Source: WJMT01 sp964599635
GTDB lineage: Bacteria; Acidobacteriota; Aminicenantia; Aminicenantales; Aminicenantaceae
Assembly: GCA_964599635.1 (NCBI GenBank)
Contig: CAZRGM010000007.1
Span: forward strand, 49,669 to 113,668
Reading direction: 5' to 3'
DNA: 64,000 bases
The notes under the pieces are model-generated. The model was not told where the DNA came from. It saw only the letters and a program-made list of their open reading frames with translations, and made no database searches. Within the stretch, counting starts at the first letter, position 1. Each line of letters starts with the position of its first letter. A program made the position numbers and the translations under genes. Positions 35,000 through 43,560 of the stretch are shown here, piece by piece.

Positions 35000-35953
35000 T
35001 CAGTTACCTAGTTTAACTCTTAGTTTTTCAACCATATCCTTAGACATTTCCGAAAGATTATATTCCGGCTTCCAGCCCCATTCCTCTCTAGCGGCACTGT
35101 CGTCCATATAGTTTGGCCACGACTCGGCAATCCCCTGCCGCAGCGGATCAACATCATAATCCATCGTAAATTCAGGTATAATCTTTTTAACCTCCGCCGC
35201 AATCTCCTCCGGAGCAAAACTCATCGCTGATACGTTAAAGGCATTTCGGTGCTTAAGGTTTTTTGCATCAGCCTCCATCAAATCAACGGCCGCCTTGAGG
35301 GCATCAGGCATATACATCATATCCAGTTTAGTACCCTCCTTGATGTAACAGGTGTATTTTTTCCTTTTTATCGCTTCGTAGAAGATCTCCACTGCATAAT
35401 CAGTCGTACCGCCTCCGGGCGGAGTCACATAAGATATAATTCCGGGATAGCGCACGCCGCGTGTATCAACACCATATTTCTGGTAATAATAATCACACAG
35501 CAGCTCACCCGACACCTTTGTTATACCATACATAGTACCTGGCCGCTGAATCGTATCCTGCGGCGTATTATCCAGTGGTGTACTATGCCCAAAGGCGCCT
35601 ATGGAGCTTGGAGTAAATACCGAGCAATTATGCTCCCGTGCTACCTCAAGAACATTTATCAGTCCGTTTACATTAACACTCCAGGCCAACTGCGGATTAC
35701 TCTCGGCTACCGCTGATAGCAGCGCGGCAAGGTGATATATTGTATCTATATCATACTTATCCGCCACTTTGCGTATTGCTTCAATATCGGTACAATCGAC
35801 AATCTCAAAAGGACCCGAGTTCTTTAGCTCTTCACTTGGCTTTGTCTTACGTCCTCCCGCGACAACATTATCAGCGCCATAGCGGTCCCGCAGATACATG
35901 GTTAATTCGGAACCTATCTGCCCTACGGAACCTGTTACCAAAATTCTCTTCAT
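35000..35953 (-). CDS. tdh: SDR-type L-threonine 3-dehydrogenase / NAD-dependent epimerase family
   Basis: 317 residues of the extended SDR fold: MKRILVTGSVGQIGSELT (NAD-binding GxxGxxG), YHLAALLSAVAESNPQLAWSVNVNGLINVLE, TPSSIGAFG, catalytic YGITKVSGE (Tyr/Lys), RGVRYPGIISYVTPPGGGTTDYAVEIFYEA and WGWKPEYNL. The TPSSIGAFG and GGGTTDYAVE blocks are typical of the short-chain threonine dehydrogenases (UDP-galactose-epimerase-like). With kbl it forms a two-step threonine to glycine plus acetyl-CoA route. The ATG at 35953 has gggagg 6 nt upstream; an in-frame TTG two codons earlier does not. Confidence 0.9.
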   Translation of the reverse strand: MKRILVTGSVGQIGSELTMYLRDRYGADNVVAGGRKTKPSEELKNSGPFEIVDCTDIEAIRKVADKYDIDTIYHLAALLSAVAESNPQLAWSVNVNGLINVLEVAREHNCSVFTPSSIGAFGHSTPLDNTPQDTIQRPGTMYGITKVSGELLCDYYYQKYGVDTRGVRYPGIISYVTPPGGGTTDYAVEIFYEAIKRKKYTCYIKEGTKLDMMYMPDALKAAVDLMEADAKNLKHRNAFNVSAMSFAPEEIAAEVKKIIPEFTMDYDVDPLRQGIAESWPNYMDDSAAREEWGWKPEYNLSEMSKDMVEKLRVKLGN

Positions 35954-36021
35954 AAGCAACCTCCCAAATCTAATTTGTTTGTAAACATAGGAATTTCGTT
36001 TTTCTATTGATGATGATTTCT

Positions 36022-36097
36022 ATTTGATTTCATCAAATTTCCACTCTCTACGCCATATAATTAGAGATAATATACATAAAAAAATAAGTCAAGTCAA
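36022..36097 (-). promoter_or_regulatory. tdh-kbl promoter with a 17-bp palindrome in its leader
   Basis: On the reverse strand TTGACT (36097-36092), 17-nt spacer, TATATT (36074-36069). About 25 nt downstream of the expected start is ATTTGAT-ttc-ATCAAAT (36022-36038), a perfect 7-bp inverted repeat that could be an operator. The rest of the 449-nt gap (36098-36402) has no convincing gene: two short frames there show no recognisable protein, no ribosome site and no repeat. Confidence 0.5.
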
Positions 36098-36402
36098 CAA
36101 ACAATCGGATAAGTAATTCTTAAGTAAATTTGAGTCTACTTTTCAATGATTTTAATTTTCGTTCAAAAAAGAAACATATTTTTGAGTTAAATAATTCTTT
36201 TTTTGGGAAAGAAAGTATTATTGAGTCAGGATTTAGTAGAAATAAGAGAAACAGTGACACCTTTCCATACAAATTCAATGGGGGATTGAATCTCTGGGGA
36301 TGCTGGAGCAGCAGAACGATACGTTTGATACAGAGAAGATGATAAATTCGATGACAAGTAGCTGCATCTGAAAAAAACACGGAGTTATCAAATAATCTTT
36401 GA

Positions 36403-36777
36403 CTATTTTTCCAGTATGACCACAGAATGGGCTGATTCGCCCACATGAGATAAAGAAATCTGTATATTTTTGATGTGGTGTTTTTTTATCATTTCTTTTG
36501 ATTTTCCAGTTAAAACAAGCTCTGGCTTCCCAGATGGCTTTTTTATGACTTCCACATCCTTAAATGTCACTCCTTGTCTCCATCCGGTACCTAGCGCTTT
36601 GAAAAAGGCCTCTTTGGCTGCAAATCGGGCTGCATAACTGTGGGCTCTGCTTTTCTTTTTCTCGCAGTATTCAATTTCTCCTTGGGTAAACACCCGGTCT
36701 CTGAACCGCGTGTTTTTTTCAATAAGTTTTTCTATTCTCCCCACTTCTATGATATCTGTACCTACTCCAAAAATCAT
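36403..36777 (-). CDS. acpS: Holo-[acyl-carrier-protein] synthase
   Basis: 124 residues transferring 4'-phosphopantetheine from CoA to acyl carrier protein. Seen: MIFGVGTDIIEVGRIEKLI (metal-binding Asp), RVFTQGEIEYC, RFAAKEAFFKALGTG with the catalytic Glu, and ISLSHVGESAHSVVIL. Start at 36777 because the family begins M-I-x-G-x-G-T-D and caggtaaa precedes it; a longer frame from 36795 would begin inside the adjoining repeat. The gene therefore sits directly behind repeat block B, which separates it from nhaC. Confidence 0.95.
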   Translation of the reverse strand: MIFGVGTDIIEVGRIEKLIEKNTRFRDRVFTQGEIEYCEKKKSRAHSYAARFAAKEAFFKALGTGWRQGVTFKDVEVIKKPSGKPELVLTGKSKEMIKKHHIKNIQISLSHVGESAHSVVILEK

Positions 36778-36787
36778 TTTACCTGAC

Positions 36788-36910
36788 CTATTCATAAAAA
36801 AATGGCAATGCCTTCATTATTATTTTATTTTCTGCGATAACTAAAATCTTTTCAAGGACAATGACCTGAATTTCTTTCTTGATTCTATTTTTTATTCTAA
36901 TCGCCTTCAT
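36788..36910 (-). repeat. Repeat block B copy with an intact 40-codon frame between nhaC and acpS
   Basis: The reverse strand reads MKAIRIKNRIKKEIQVIVLE... to ...PFFYE and a TAG, aligning along its length with the frames at 19214, 46252 and (one stop) 40801. Its ATG overlaps the nhaC stop as ATGA, which would allow coupled translation. The end nearest acpS is the repeat terminus (ctattcataaaaaaatggc, then CCTGACC to 36782); the nhaC-side inverted repeat is degenerate. It may be a coding micro-gene or a remnant of a mobile element. Confidence 0.65.
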
Positions 36911-38301
36911 TTTGTTTGATCTTGCTTGACTTTTTCCATGGTTATCCCCGTATAACCATAAAATAGGGAGACCAAAGGCTGACTGAGGTTGAGAAAGGCA
37001 TAAGGAAGATAGAGAAGAGGACTCACGCCAAGAGTAGCTCCCATAAACGCTCCGCAGCTGTTCCAGGGTATTAAAGGAGACGTTACAGTCCCAGAATCTT
37101 CCAGGACACGGGAAAGGTTTTTGGGGTGAAGACCTTTGGCATCAAAAGCATTCTTGAACATCCTCCCAGGGACCACGATAGCGATATACTGGTCCGCAGC
37201 AATCACATTCATTCCTATACAGCTGAAAATGGTGGTAGCAACCAAGGATCCGGTTCTCCGAACTCTTTTTAAAAGAGCCGAAGCCAGGGCCTCCAGCATA
37301 TGAGTCTTTTCCATAATCCCCCCAAAAGAAAGAGCGCAGATAATGAGAGCCACGGTTTCCATCATGCTCATCAATCCCCCTCTTGTGAGAAGGTCGTCCA
37401 CCATGGCGACTCCGGAATTTGAAACATAACCAGAATGGGCAGCCTGGACAATTTCAGCCAATGACTGGGACTGAGTGAAAACGGCAAACAAAGCTCCTAA
37501 CAAAACACCTCCCAGAAGAGAAGGAAGAGGAGGTATTTTAAGTACCACCATAACAATCACTAAGACGGGCGGAAGAAGAAGCAGAGGATGTATATAAAAT
37601 TGAGAATCTATGGTGCTGAGCATGGTTTCAATATTTTGAGACTCGAGCACACCCCCTGAAGATCGAATCCCTAGGAAAGCATACAATCCCAGTGCAATGA
37701 TATAGGCGACCGCTGCTGTGTAGACCATATGTCTTATATGAGAAAAAAGATCTGTTCCTGCCACAGCTGGAGCCAAATTAGTCGTATCGGACAGAGGAGA
37801 CATCTTGTCTCCAAAATAGGCACCAGAAATAATAGCCCCTGCCACCATGGGAACAGGAATTCCTAATCCTTGCCCCACTCCGATAAGAGCCACTCCCACA
37901 GTACCGGCTGTTGACCATGAAGAACCAGTTCCCAAAGAAATGATGGAACAGATAATCATGGTCGCCACCAGAAAAATGCCTGGAGAAAGAACCTTCAATC
38001 CATAATAAATCATCGTGGGGACAATGCCCCCAGAAATCCAGGTTCCAATCATAATGCCCACCACCATGAGAATCAAGATGGCCCCCATGGCCAGATTGAT
38101 TCCATGAATCATCCCATCTTCGATTTCTTTCCAGGAAAATTTTAAGTAAGCGGCCACACCAGCTGCCACAGCCGCAGCCAGGATCAATGGAATGTGAGCT
38201 GGCTGGCCCAGCAGTACAATTGTTATGAATAAGGCAAACACTAAAAACAAAACGGGAATAACAGCTAGCCCTAAACCCGGCATCTTATGCTTTTCGCTCA
38301 T
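36907..38301 (-). CDS. nhaC: NhaC-family Na+/H+ antiporter
   Basis: 464 residues, about 11-12 membrane helices. NhaC-type blocks: VVGIMIGTWISGGIVPTMIYYGL, SLGTGSSWSTAGTVGVALIGVG, SGAYFGDKMSPLSDTTNLAPAVAGTDLFSHI (ion-pathway Asp and Ser/Thr), and VTSPLIPWNSCGAFMGATLGV. The family exchanges Na+ for H+ (some members couple organic acids) across the inner membrane. No regulatory gene accompanies it; its stop overlaps the start of the small repeat-borne frame. Confidence 0.92.
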   Translation of the reverse strand: MSEKHKMPGLGLAVIPVLFLVFALFITIVLLGQPAHIPLILAAAVAAGVAAYLKFSWKEIEDGMIHGINLAMGAILILMVVGIMIGTWISGGIVPTMIYYGLKVLSPGIFLVATMIICSIISLGTGSSWSTAGTVGVALIGVGQGLGIPVPMVAGAIISGAYFGDKMSPLSDTTNLAPAVAGTDLFSHIRHMVYTAAVAYIIALGLYAFLGIRSSGGVLESQNIETMLSTIDSQFYIHPLLLLPPVLVIVMVVLKIPPLPSLLGGVLLGALFAVFTQSQSLAEIVQAAHSGYVSNSGVAMVDDLLTRGGLMSMMETVALIICALSFGGIMEKTHMLEALASALLKRVRRTGSLVATTIFSCIGMNVIAADQYIAIVVPGRMFKNAFDAKGLHPKNLSRVLEDSGTVTSPLIPWNSCGAFMGATLGVSPLLYLPYAFLNLSQPLVSLFYGYTGITMEKVKQDQTK

Positions 38302-38378
38302 GTTTTTAGCTTAAATAAAGAAAGGCAATTTTATGTTAAAGCCCTATAAAAATCAAATCATCACAAAAACTCCCCGCG

Positions 38379-38619
38379 AATTATTCACGAGCCGAGGTTG
38401 CTGTAGATGCAAGGCACAGGGCATGATGTCGTGGTCCTTCACTACAAATGCCCTGGTACGAAGCAGATGCAGTGAGATCGACTCGCCTGAAAGGTAAAAT
38501 ATGTATGCATAAAATTTAAAGTCATAACGTTAATTAAAGTCAAAATCATGTTCTTGATGAACAAAACATGACAAAAAATCTATCATGATAAATTTATATG
38601 CAAGTGCATACATATTTTA
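38379..38619 (+). repeat. Composite repeat (block A hairpin plus variant block B)
   Basis: Block A begins AATTATTCACGAGCCGAGG and carries an 8-bp stem CAGGGCAT (38417-38424) / ATGCCCTG (38448-38455) between two GCAGATGC-like direct repeats (here GTAGATGC and GCAGATGC), ending GACTCGCCTGAAAGG. Then comes a segment bounded by a perfect 15-bp inverted repeat, TAAAATATGTATGCA (38495-38509) and its complement at 38605-38619. The inverted-repeat sequence differs from the other copies, but pairing is kept. It has no ~40-codon frame. It occupies most of the 326-nt gap between nhaC and pyrE. Confidence 0.75.
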
Positions 38620-38627
38620 TGAATAAT

Positions 38628-39179
38628 TCAAGAAAGGAGGTCGTCTCTAGTTAAAAGCGAAATAAAAATGTATCCAGCCTTTTCCAAGTTCTCCCTCCCT
38701 CCTTCCAGCCGGTCCACAATGGCTAGGGCCAGCTCCACTTTTCCGCCAGCTTGCTCTACAGCCCGGCATGCCTTTAGAGTGGAACCTCCTGTGGTCACAA
38801 CATCATCCACCACCACCACTTTCCATCCCGGTTTAAAAGGTCCTTCGATCATCTTCATCTCACCATGCTTTTTGGGTTCCTTTCTCACAATAAAAGCGGG
38901 AACGGGCTTTCCGGTCTGGAAGCTCACCACCGCTACAGCGCTCACTATGGGATCAGCGCCCATTGTGTATCCTCCTATGGCATCAACTCGAAAGGGTTTG
39001 ATTTTTTCTAAAATAAATCGCGCCACACAATCAGCACCTTCAGGATCCAGAGTGGTCATTTTGGCATCAATGTAATAACGGCTTTTTCTTCCTGAAGTCA
39101 GAACTCTGTCTACGTCTTTTTGAAGAGACTTTTCTTTGATTATTTGGATGAGTCTTGATTTATATATCTCCTCTTTCAA
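38628..39179 (-). CDS. pyrE: Orotate phosphoribosyltransferase
   Basis: 183 residues joining orotate to PRPP in pyrimidine synthesis. Seen: GRKSRYYIDAKMTTLDPEGA, IGGYTMGADPIVSAVA, FIVRKEPKKHGEMKMIEGP and the PRPP loop VVVVDDVVTTGGSTLKA. It is slightly short for the family (usually ~190-215). It starts with TTG overlapping the stop of the radical SAM gene (TTGA), with aaggag 11 nt upstream, so translation is coupled to that gene; I know no functional reason for the pairing. Confidence 0.95.
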   Translation of the reverse strand: MKEEIYKSRLIQIIKEKSLQKDVDRVLTSGRKSRYYIDAKMTTLDPEGADCVARFILEKIKPFRVDAIGGYTMGADPIVSAVAVVSFQTGKPVPAFIVRKEPKKHGEMKMIEGPFKPGWKVVVVDDVVTTGGSTLKACRAVEQAGGKVELALAIVDRLEGGRENLEKAGYIFISLLTRDDLLS

Positions 39180-40504
39180 AATCCATCTCCTTTCACAAAA
39201 TGGTCATAATAACGCTTTCGGAATGCTAGATTAGCTCCGAAATACAACTGCCAGTTGGCTACATTTCTCTTCCATGGTTTGATCCCAAAAAATCTCTGCA
39301 TAATAGCTATCTTGGAATAAAAATGCTTGCTTAATTCCCTCATCCCCTCAGTAAATTCACCCACAGTCATATTCTTGGGCCGGAAAAGAAGGACTCTTGG
39401 CAGGCCACTCTCAAGCCACCATTGGGCTGAAAACAATCTGTTCTCTTTGAAAAGCCTCTGGTACAACTGAGTCCCTGGAAAAGGAACCAGGGGCCTTAAC
39501 TGAGCCAATTCTATGTGATTTTTTAGGGCAAACTCATATGTTTGCTCAAATACGTTTTTATCTTCATGATCAAAGCCAAACACAAAGGCACCCAATATGG
39601 ATATCCCTTCTCCATGAAAACGCTTCACAGCTTCTTCATAATCAATTTTTAATTTTTTGATTTTGCTAAAAGTCTGCTGAGTCTGTTTTAGAACAGATTC
39701 GAATCCAATAAGAAGAGCCTCGCAGCCAGAGCGTCTCATCAATTTCAAGAGTTCGATATCTTCTGCCAAGGAAACGGCTCCCTCTCCCACCCATCTCCGC
39801 TTAAGAGGTATCATTCGAGAAAAAAGTTCCTTTCCTTTTCTTTTATTGAGAGAAAGATTGTCATCCACAAAAAATATATTTGGGATATCATTAGATTCTA
39901 TTTCCTGGATCACATCATCCACAGGCCGGACTCTATATCTATGCCCCATGATCAATCCCACAGAACAAAAATCACAATCAAAAGGACATCCCCGAGAAGT
40001 CTCGACTCCATAAGCAAAAGGAGCGTAGCTCTTCAGAGTCGTCTTTGGATAAAGATCATACCGAGGCAAAGGTCGACCCTTTAATTCAATTTTTTTATCG
40101 GCTTGATAGCGCTTCTTTAGGTCTCCTTTTTCAGCATCATAAAGAACCTTCGGCCATACTCCTTCCCCTTCACCCAATACCACTGAATCCGCATGCTTTA
40201 GGGCTTCTTCAGGTACAGCGGATGGATGAATGCCGCCCATCACCACCTTGACTCCGCGCTTTCTGTAAATATCAGCAATTTTATAGGCTCTCAGGGCTAG
40301 TTGGGTCATAACCGTGATCCCCACTAAATCCACATCATCTTCATAACAGTCTTTCTCGAAAGATTCATCCACTATTTTCACATTGTACTTTGGAGGAGTA
40401 TAAGCAGCCAGAAGCGGAAGATTGAGCTGCTGGATTTTAAATGTCATGGCGCTTGAATCACTCCTCGCTATCTGATCATCCGGCTTGATTAATTTTATAT
40501 TCAT
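39176..40504 (-). CDS. B12-binding-domain radical SAM protein
   Basis: 442 residues: an N-terminal cobalamin-binding-like domain (LVGITVMTQLALRAYKIADIYRKRG, VVMGGIHPSAVPEEAL) and a radical SAM core with Cys173, Cys177 and Cys180 (GCPFDCDFCSV), followed by IFFVDDNLSLNK and LIGFES blocks. The group includes methyltransferases and ring-forming enzymes such as those of hopanoid and lipid metabolism, and the substrate is not readable here. The ATG at 40504 has gaggag just upstream; an earlier in-frame start does not. It is coupled to pyrE. Confidence 0.88.
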   Translation of the reverse strand: MNIKLIKPDDQIARSDSSAMTFKIQQLNLPLLAAYTPPKYNVKIVDESFEKDCYEDDVDLVGITVMTQLALRAYKIADIYRKRGVKVVMGGIHPSAVPEEALKHADSVVLGEGEGVWPKVLYDAEKGDLKKRYQADKKIELKGRPLPRYDLYPKTTLKSYAPFAYGVETSRGCPFDCDFCSVGLIMGHRYRVRPVDDVIQEIESNDIPNIFFVDDNLSLNKRKGKELFSRMIPLKRRWVGEGAVSLAEDIELLKLMRRSGCEALLIGFESVLKQTQQTFSKIKKLKIDYEEAVKRFHGEGISILGAFVFGFDHEDKNVFEQTYEFALKNHIELAQLRPLVPFPGTQLYQRLFKENRLFSAQWWLESGLPRVLLFRPKNMTVGEFTEGMRELSKHFYSKIAIMQRFFGIKPWKRNVANWQLYFGANLAFRKRYYDHFVKGDGF

Positions 40505-40675
40505 AATTCTCCTCACGGCGATATTTAAAGGCAAGATTCTCTTGATACGGTTTTTTAAAGATTATGATAAACAGAAAGATGCACACAATCAATATAAAAT
40601 TAAATTTTAAATTTTAAAGATGAATAAAATATAAAAAAAGAGTCGATCATGAAAAATTTATAACAAAATGCCTAA

Positions 40676-40926
40676 CCTGAATGATGAACAAGTCGAGGTT
40701 GCTGCAGATGCAAGGCACGAGGCATGAAGACGTGGTCCTTCACTTCAAATGCCTCGGTACGAAGCAGATGCGGTGAGATCGGCTCGCCTTAAGGGAAAAA
40801 ATGGCGATTAAAATAAAAAATTCAAACAGGAAAAATGTTCAAGTTAATATTCTTGAAAAAATCTTATAGTTCGCAGAAAATAAAGTAATAATGAAGACAT
40901 CCCCATTTTTTTATGAATAGGTCAGG
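40676..40926 (+). repeat. Composite repeat (block A plus block B) flanked by CTAA
   Basis: Starts CCTGAATGATGAACAAG and ends AATAGGTCAGG, with CTAA immediately outside both ends (candidate 4-bp target duplication). Block A has the stem CGAGGCAT (40718-40725) / ATGCCTCG (40749-40756). Block B carries a reading frame at 40801-40920 equal in length to the other copies (MAIKIKNSNRKNVQVNILEKIL), interrupted by one stop at codon 23 (40867). It fills the 447-nt gap between the radical SAM and SpoIID genes with no other gene visible. Confidence 0.8.
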
Positions 40927-40951
40927 CTAATTATTTTATGAATGAGTAAGA

Positions 40952-43168
40952 TTAGTAGAGGTTCTTGAGATGAATCCCGTGATAATACTTTTTCAATATC
41001 TCTTTATAATCCGCACCTGCACGGGCCATCCCAAAAGCTCCGACCTGACAAAGACCTACCCCATGGCCCCATCCTTTCCCATTGAAGATAAAATTTTTGA
41101 CCTGTCCAGTCTCATCATATTCTCTATCTATGACAAAATAAGTCTCTCTTAACCCCAAAACTCTTCGGATCCTGAGACCACTCACTTCTGCTTCTGACTC
41201 AGTTCCTTTGACCATGATTCTTGAAATTCTCTTGGAATCACCTCGAGCTGTAGGAAGAATATCCAGGACTTCCCCCACTGGATAAAACCGATTGATCCTT
41301 CGACTTATCTCCTCAGCTGATTTTTCAACCCTCCATCTATGATGACTGGATCCCCGGTCTAAAACATTGGTTTGATGAGGATAGAAAACTTCAAGAAAAA
41401 CAATTTGTCCTCCGCTTTCTATCCATTTAATCTCTTCATCTCCCAACATCATTAAATGGGATACAAAAGTTCGTTCACCCTCATAATTTTTAATAAAACA
41501 GGCATCTTCAGCTAGAGTGAATTTGATTTCTTGTCCATCATTTTCAAACACCACTTTATGATCATCAAATTCTTTGAACAAACCTTCTTTATAGGGATTT
41601 CCTTGAATCATAATTATTTTCCATAAATAGTAAGCGGCTTCTCCTCTTGTCATTTCTTTTTCTGCATCCTTGACTTCCTCTAGAGATGAAAAAACACCTG
41701 ATTGAACAAAATAGGCTGCATAAGACTTGCTTTCCCCTGCCCATGTATTCAGTTCTTTTGTGAGAAAATTCTCCTCAGACTCCAATAAAAGGTTACCCAC
41801 TCTTTTCTGCCAGTCAAAGAGAAAAACAGCCGCCTCTGTGAAATTTTGATAGGTTAAAGAATCCTTTTCTGGAAGCTCTGATTTTTTTCTTAATCCCAGA
41901 CATTGGGCAGCTTTCTGGACCCAATTTTTAACTTCAGAATAAGAAGCTCGCTGTTTGTAAGAATCAGGATTTTTATCCTCAGAGAGAATCCCGAGACCGC
42001 TCAACACAGCCATTTCATAACTTATATTTCTTGAATTTGAATAATGTGGCAGGACTTTCTTAGATGTCTTGAAGGTCCATTCTTTTTGTAATTCATAAGT
42101 ACATTCTGTGCTCCGAAGATAAGGGAGAGCGGGTCCCATAAAAACATCCTCCACATTCTCAGTTCTCCCCCCACAGGTACTGGTATAAAGTGCTTCGATC
42201 AGCTCTCCATGATACACAGCAACTTCTCCTTTTGTTTGCTCCACTGCTTCATTTGACAGAACATGTTCTGCATTCATGCCTTTATAAAACTGAGAGTTGG
42301 GTGTATCATCCAAATCAAAATGATGGCCTTGATTCAATTTCATATTCTTAAGAGCATACGTCCTGGCTGCAACAGCCTGTGCTTTTTGAGCTTCCATCTC
42401 TCTGAATTCATAAGGTGAAAGCTCACTGGGAACCACTGATTTTAAGTAATCTTCGATATAAAGAGTATTGATCAAAATAATCCCCTGACTGCCTTTTTTT
42501 AGGATGAAAATTCCTCGATAATCCCTTCCTTCATAAGATAAGTAGCTTTGATAGCTGGAAGGAATAAAATACAGAACCGCATCCTCATCCAGACTCTTTA
42601 TTTTATCCCCGACCATGATCCACAAGGGTCTTGAATCCTTATCTGCAATTTCTTCTCTTATAATCCAGGGGGCATATTTCCCTATTTCCTTGAGTCTGGC
42701 AATAAATCCAAGCGCATCGCTTCGAGTAGGAAAATCCCCTACATTGACTCGATATTGTCCGGCTACATCAATTCCAGAACTTTCGGATATAAATACTTTA
42801 TGATAAACTTTGTTCCTCAATTCCTGGGCCAGGAGTTCAGCTTCTTCTCTTTCATCAGAATAAGCGACTTGAACCACATACTTTTCATTCAGCTTGTCTT
42901 TCTTCCCTTTAATAAAAGCCTCAACTGCATTTTCAGCTATCAATTCATAATTGTTTCCCACTTCATATATCTTCATTCCTGAAGAAGAGGTGATTTCGAT
43001 ATTTTTGAGATTAGTCCCTAATCCAATCCTTATAACCGGAGTCTGGATGGAATATCCATGAAAAAAATCTTTTTCACTTCCGTACTCCAAAGGAAGACCA
43101 CCCATAAGAAAAAAACAGAGCGATATGACGATAAAATACTTTTTATTTTTTGAAATTAAGTTTCTCAT
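40952..43168 (-). CDS. SpoIID/LytB-domain protein with SPOR-like region and a large insertion
   Basis: 738 residues with an N-terminal signal/anchor. An SPOR-like segment (~95-170, YVVQVAYSDEREEAELLAQELRNK...YRVNVGDFPTRSDALGFIARL) precedes the SpoIID domain (SVVPSELSPYEFREMEAQKAQAVAARTYAL ~245-275; YTSTCGGRTENVEDVF). The domain is split by an insertion of about 150 residues (~390-540, resembling weak SLH-type helices with TRGEAAYYLWK) before its C-terminal signature WGHGVGLCQVGAFGMARAGADYKEILKKYY (~696 on). SpoIID proteins are peptidoglycan lytic transglycosylases acting on stripped glycan. In a non-sporulating diderm this points to division or wall remodelling (inference). It has its own strong promoter. 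Confidence 0.87.
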   Translation of the reverse strand: MRNLISKNKKYFIVISLCFFLMGGLPLEYGSEKDFFHGYSIQTPVIRIGLGTNLKNIEITSSSGMKIYEVGNNYELIAENAVEAFIKGKKDKLNEKYVVQVAYSDEREEAELLAQELRNKVYHKVFISESSGIDVAGQYRVNVGDFPTRSDALGFIARLKEIGKYAPWIIREEIADKDSRPLWIMVGDKIKSLDEDAVLYFIPSSYQSYLSYEGRDYRGIFILKKGSQGIILINTLYIEDYLKSVVPSELSPYEFREMEAQKAQAVAARTYALKNMKLNQGHHFDLDDTPNSQFYKGMNAEHVLSNEAVEQTKGEVAVYHGELIEALYTSTCGGRTENVEDVFMGPALPYLRSTECTYELQKEWTFKTSKKVLPHYSNSRNISYEMAVLSGLGILSEDKNPDSYKQRASYSEVKNWVQKAAQCLGLRKKSELPEKDSLTYQNFTEAAVFLFDWQKRVGNLLLESEENFLTKELNTWAGESKSYAAYFVQSGVFSSLEEVKDAEKEMTRGEAAYYLWKIIMIQGNPYKEGLFKEFDDHKVVFENDGQEIKFTLAEDACFIKNYEGERTFVSHLMMLGDEEIKWIESGGQIVFLEVFYPHQTNVLDRGSSHHRWRVEKSAEEISRRINRFYPVGEVLDILPTARGDSKRISRIMVKGTESEAEVSGLRIRRVLGLRETYFVIDREYDETGQVKNFIFNGKGWGHGVGLCQVGAFGMARAGADYKEILKKYYHGIHLKNLY

Positions 43169-43197
43169 TTTGCTGACTTTTTAGTTTGCTTTTTTAT

Positions 43198-43227
43198 ATT
43201 ATAGCTATTTCTTGTTTATCTTGTCAA
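43198..43227 (-). promoter_or_regulatory. Near-consensus sigma-70 promoter of the spoIID-like gene
   Basis: On the reverse strand TTGACA (43227-43222), 18-nt spacer, TATAAT (43203-43198), 30 nt before the ATG. Both hexamers are exact consensus, suggesting steady strong expression. Confidence 0.8.
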
Positions 43228-43489
43228 TAAAAATTACAACATATTCAATATTACCTCTATACCATACTATATATTGTGTCGTACATGTTTCTTCAATGTT
43301 TTTATACCCTAGCGGAAATCAATATTTCTGTCAAGAGCAAAATAGAAATAAAAAAATTATTCATAAAAACAAGATCACATCCATCTTTCTATCATCATTC
43401 CTGAAAAAGCATCCGCTTATGAAATCATTTCTGTTTCTGATTAGGCAGCCCAAACTAATCTGGAAAGCCTGGTGGTTGATATGATATTG

Positions 43490-43518
43490 TTGTCAAACCA
43501 TTTGGAAACTGTTAATAT
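43490..43518 (+). promoter_or_regulatory. Sigma-70 type promoter of the NtrC-like activator
   Basis: TTGTCA (43490-43495), 17-nt spacer, TAATAT (43513-43518), 42 nt before the ATG. The rest of the 392-nt divergent gap (43228-43489) is AT-rich and shows no convincing gene or repeat. Confidence 0.6.
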
Positions 43519-43560
43519 AAAAATCAAATTAAGTGAATTCATTTCAAAATTGGAATTAGC

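Noticed and set aside
36130..36342. 70-codon forward frame in the tdh-acpS gap
   Set aside because: No ribosome site, no family resemblance, and an atypical low-complexity composition; treated as non-coding.
38379..38494. Integron attC site interpretation of repeat block A
   Set aside because: The hairpin is suggestive, but the core sites (GTTRRRY and RYYYAAC) are missing and no integrase or cassette array is present.
43212..43484. 90-codon forward frame in the divergent gap before the NtrC-like gene
   Set aside because: It spans the spoIID-side promoter and has an AT-rich, Ile/Phe/Tyr-heavy translation typical of non-coding AT-rich DNA.
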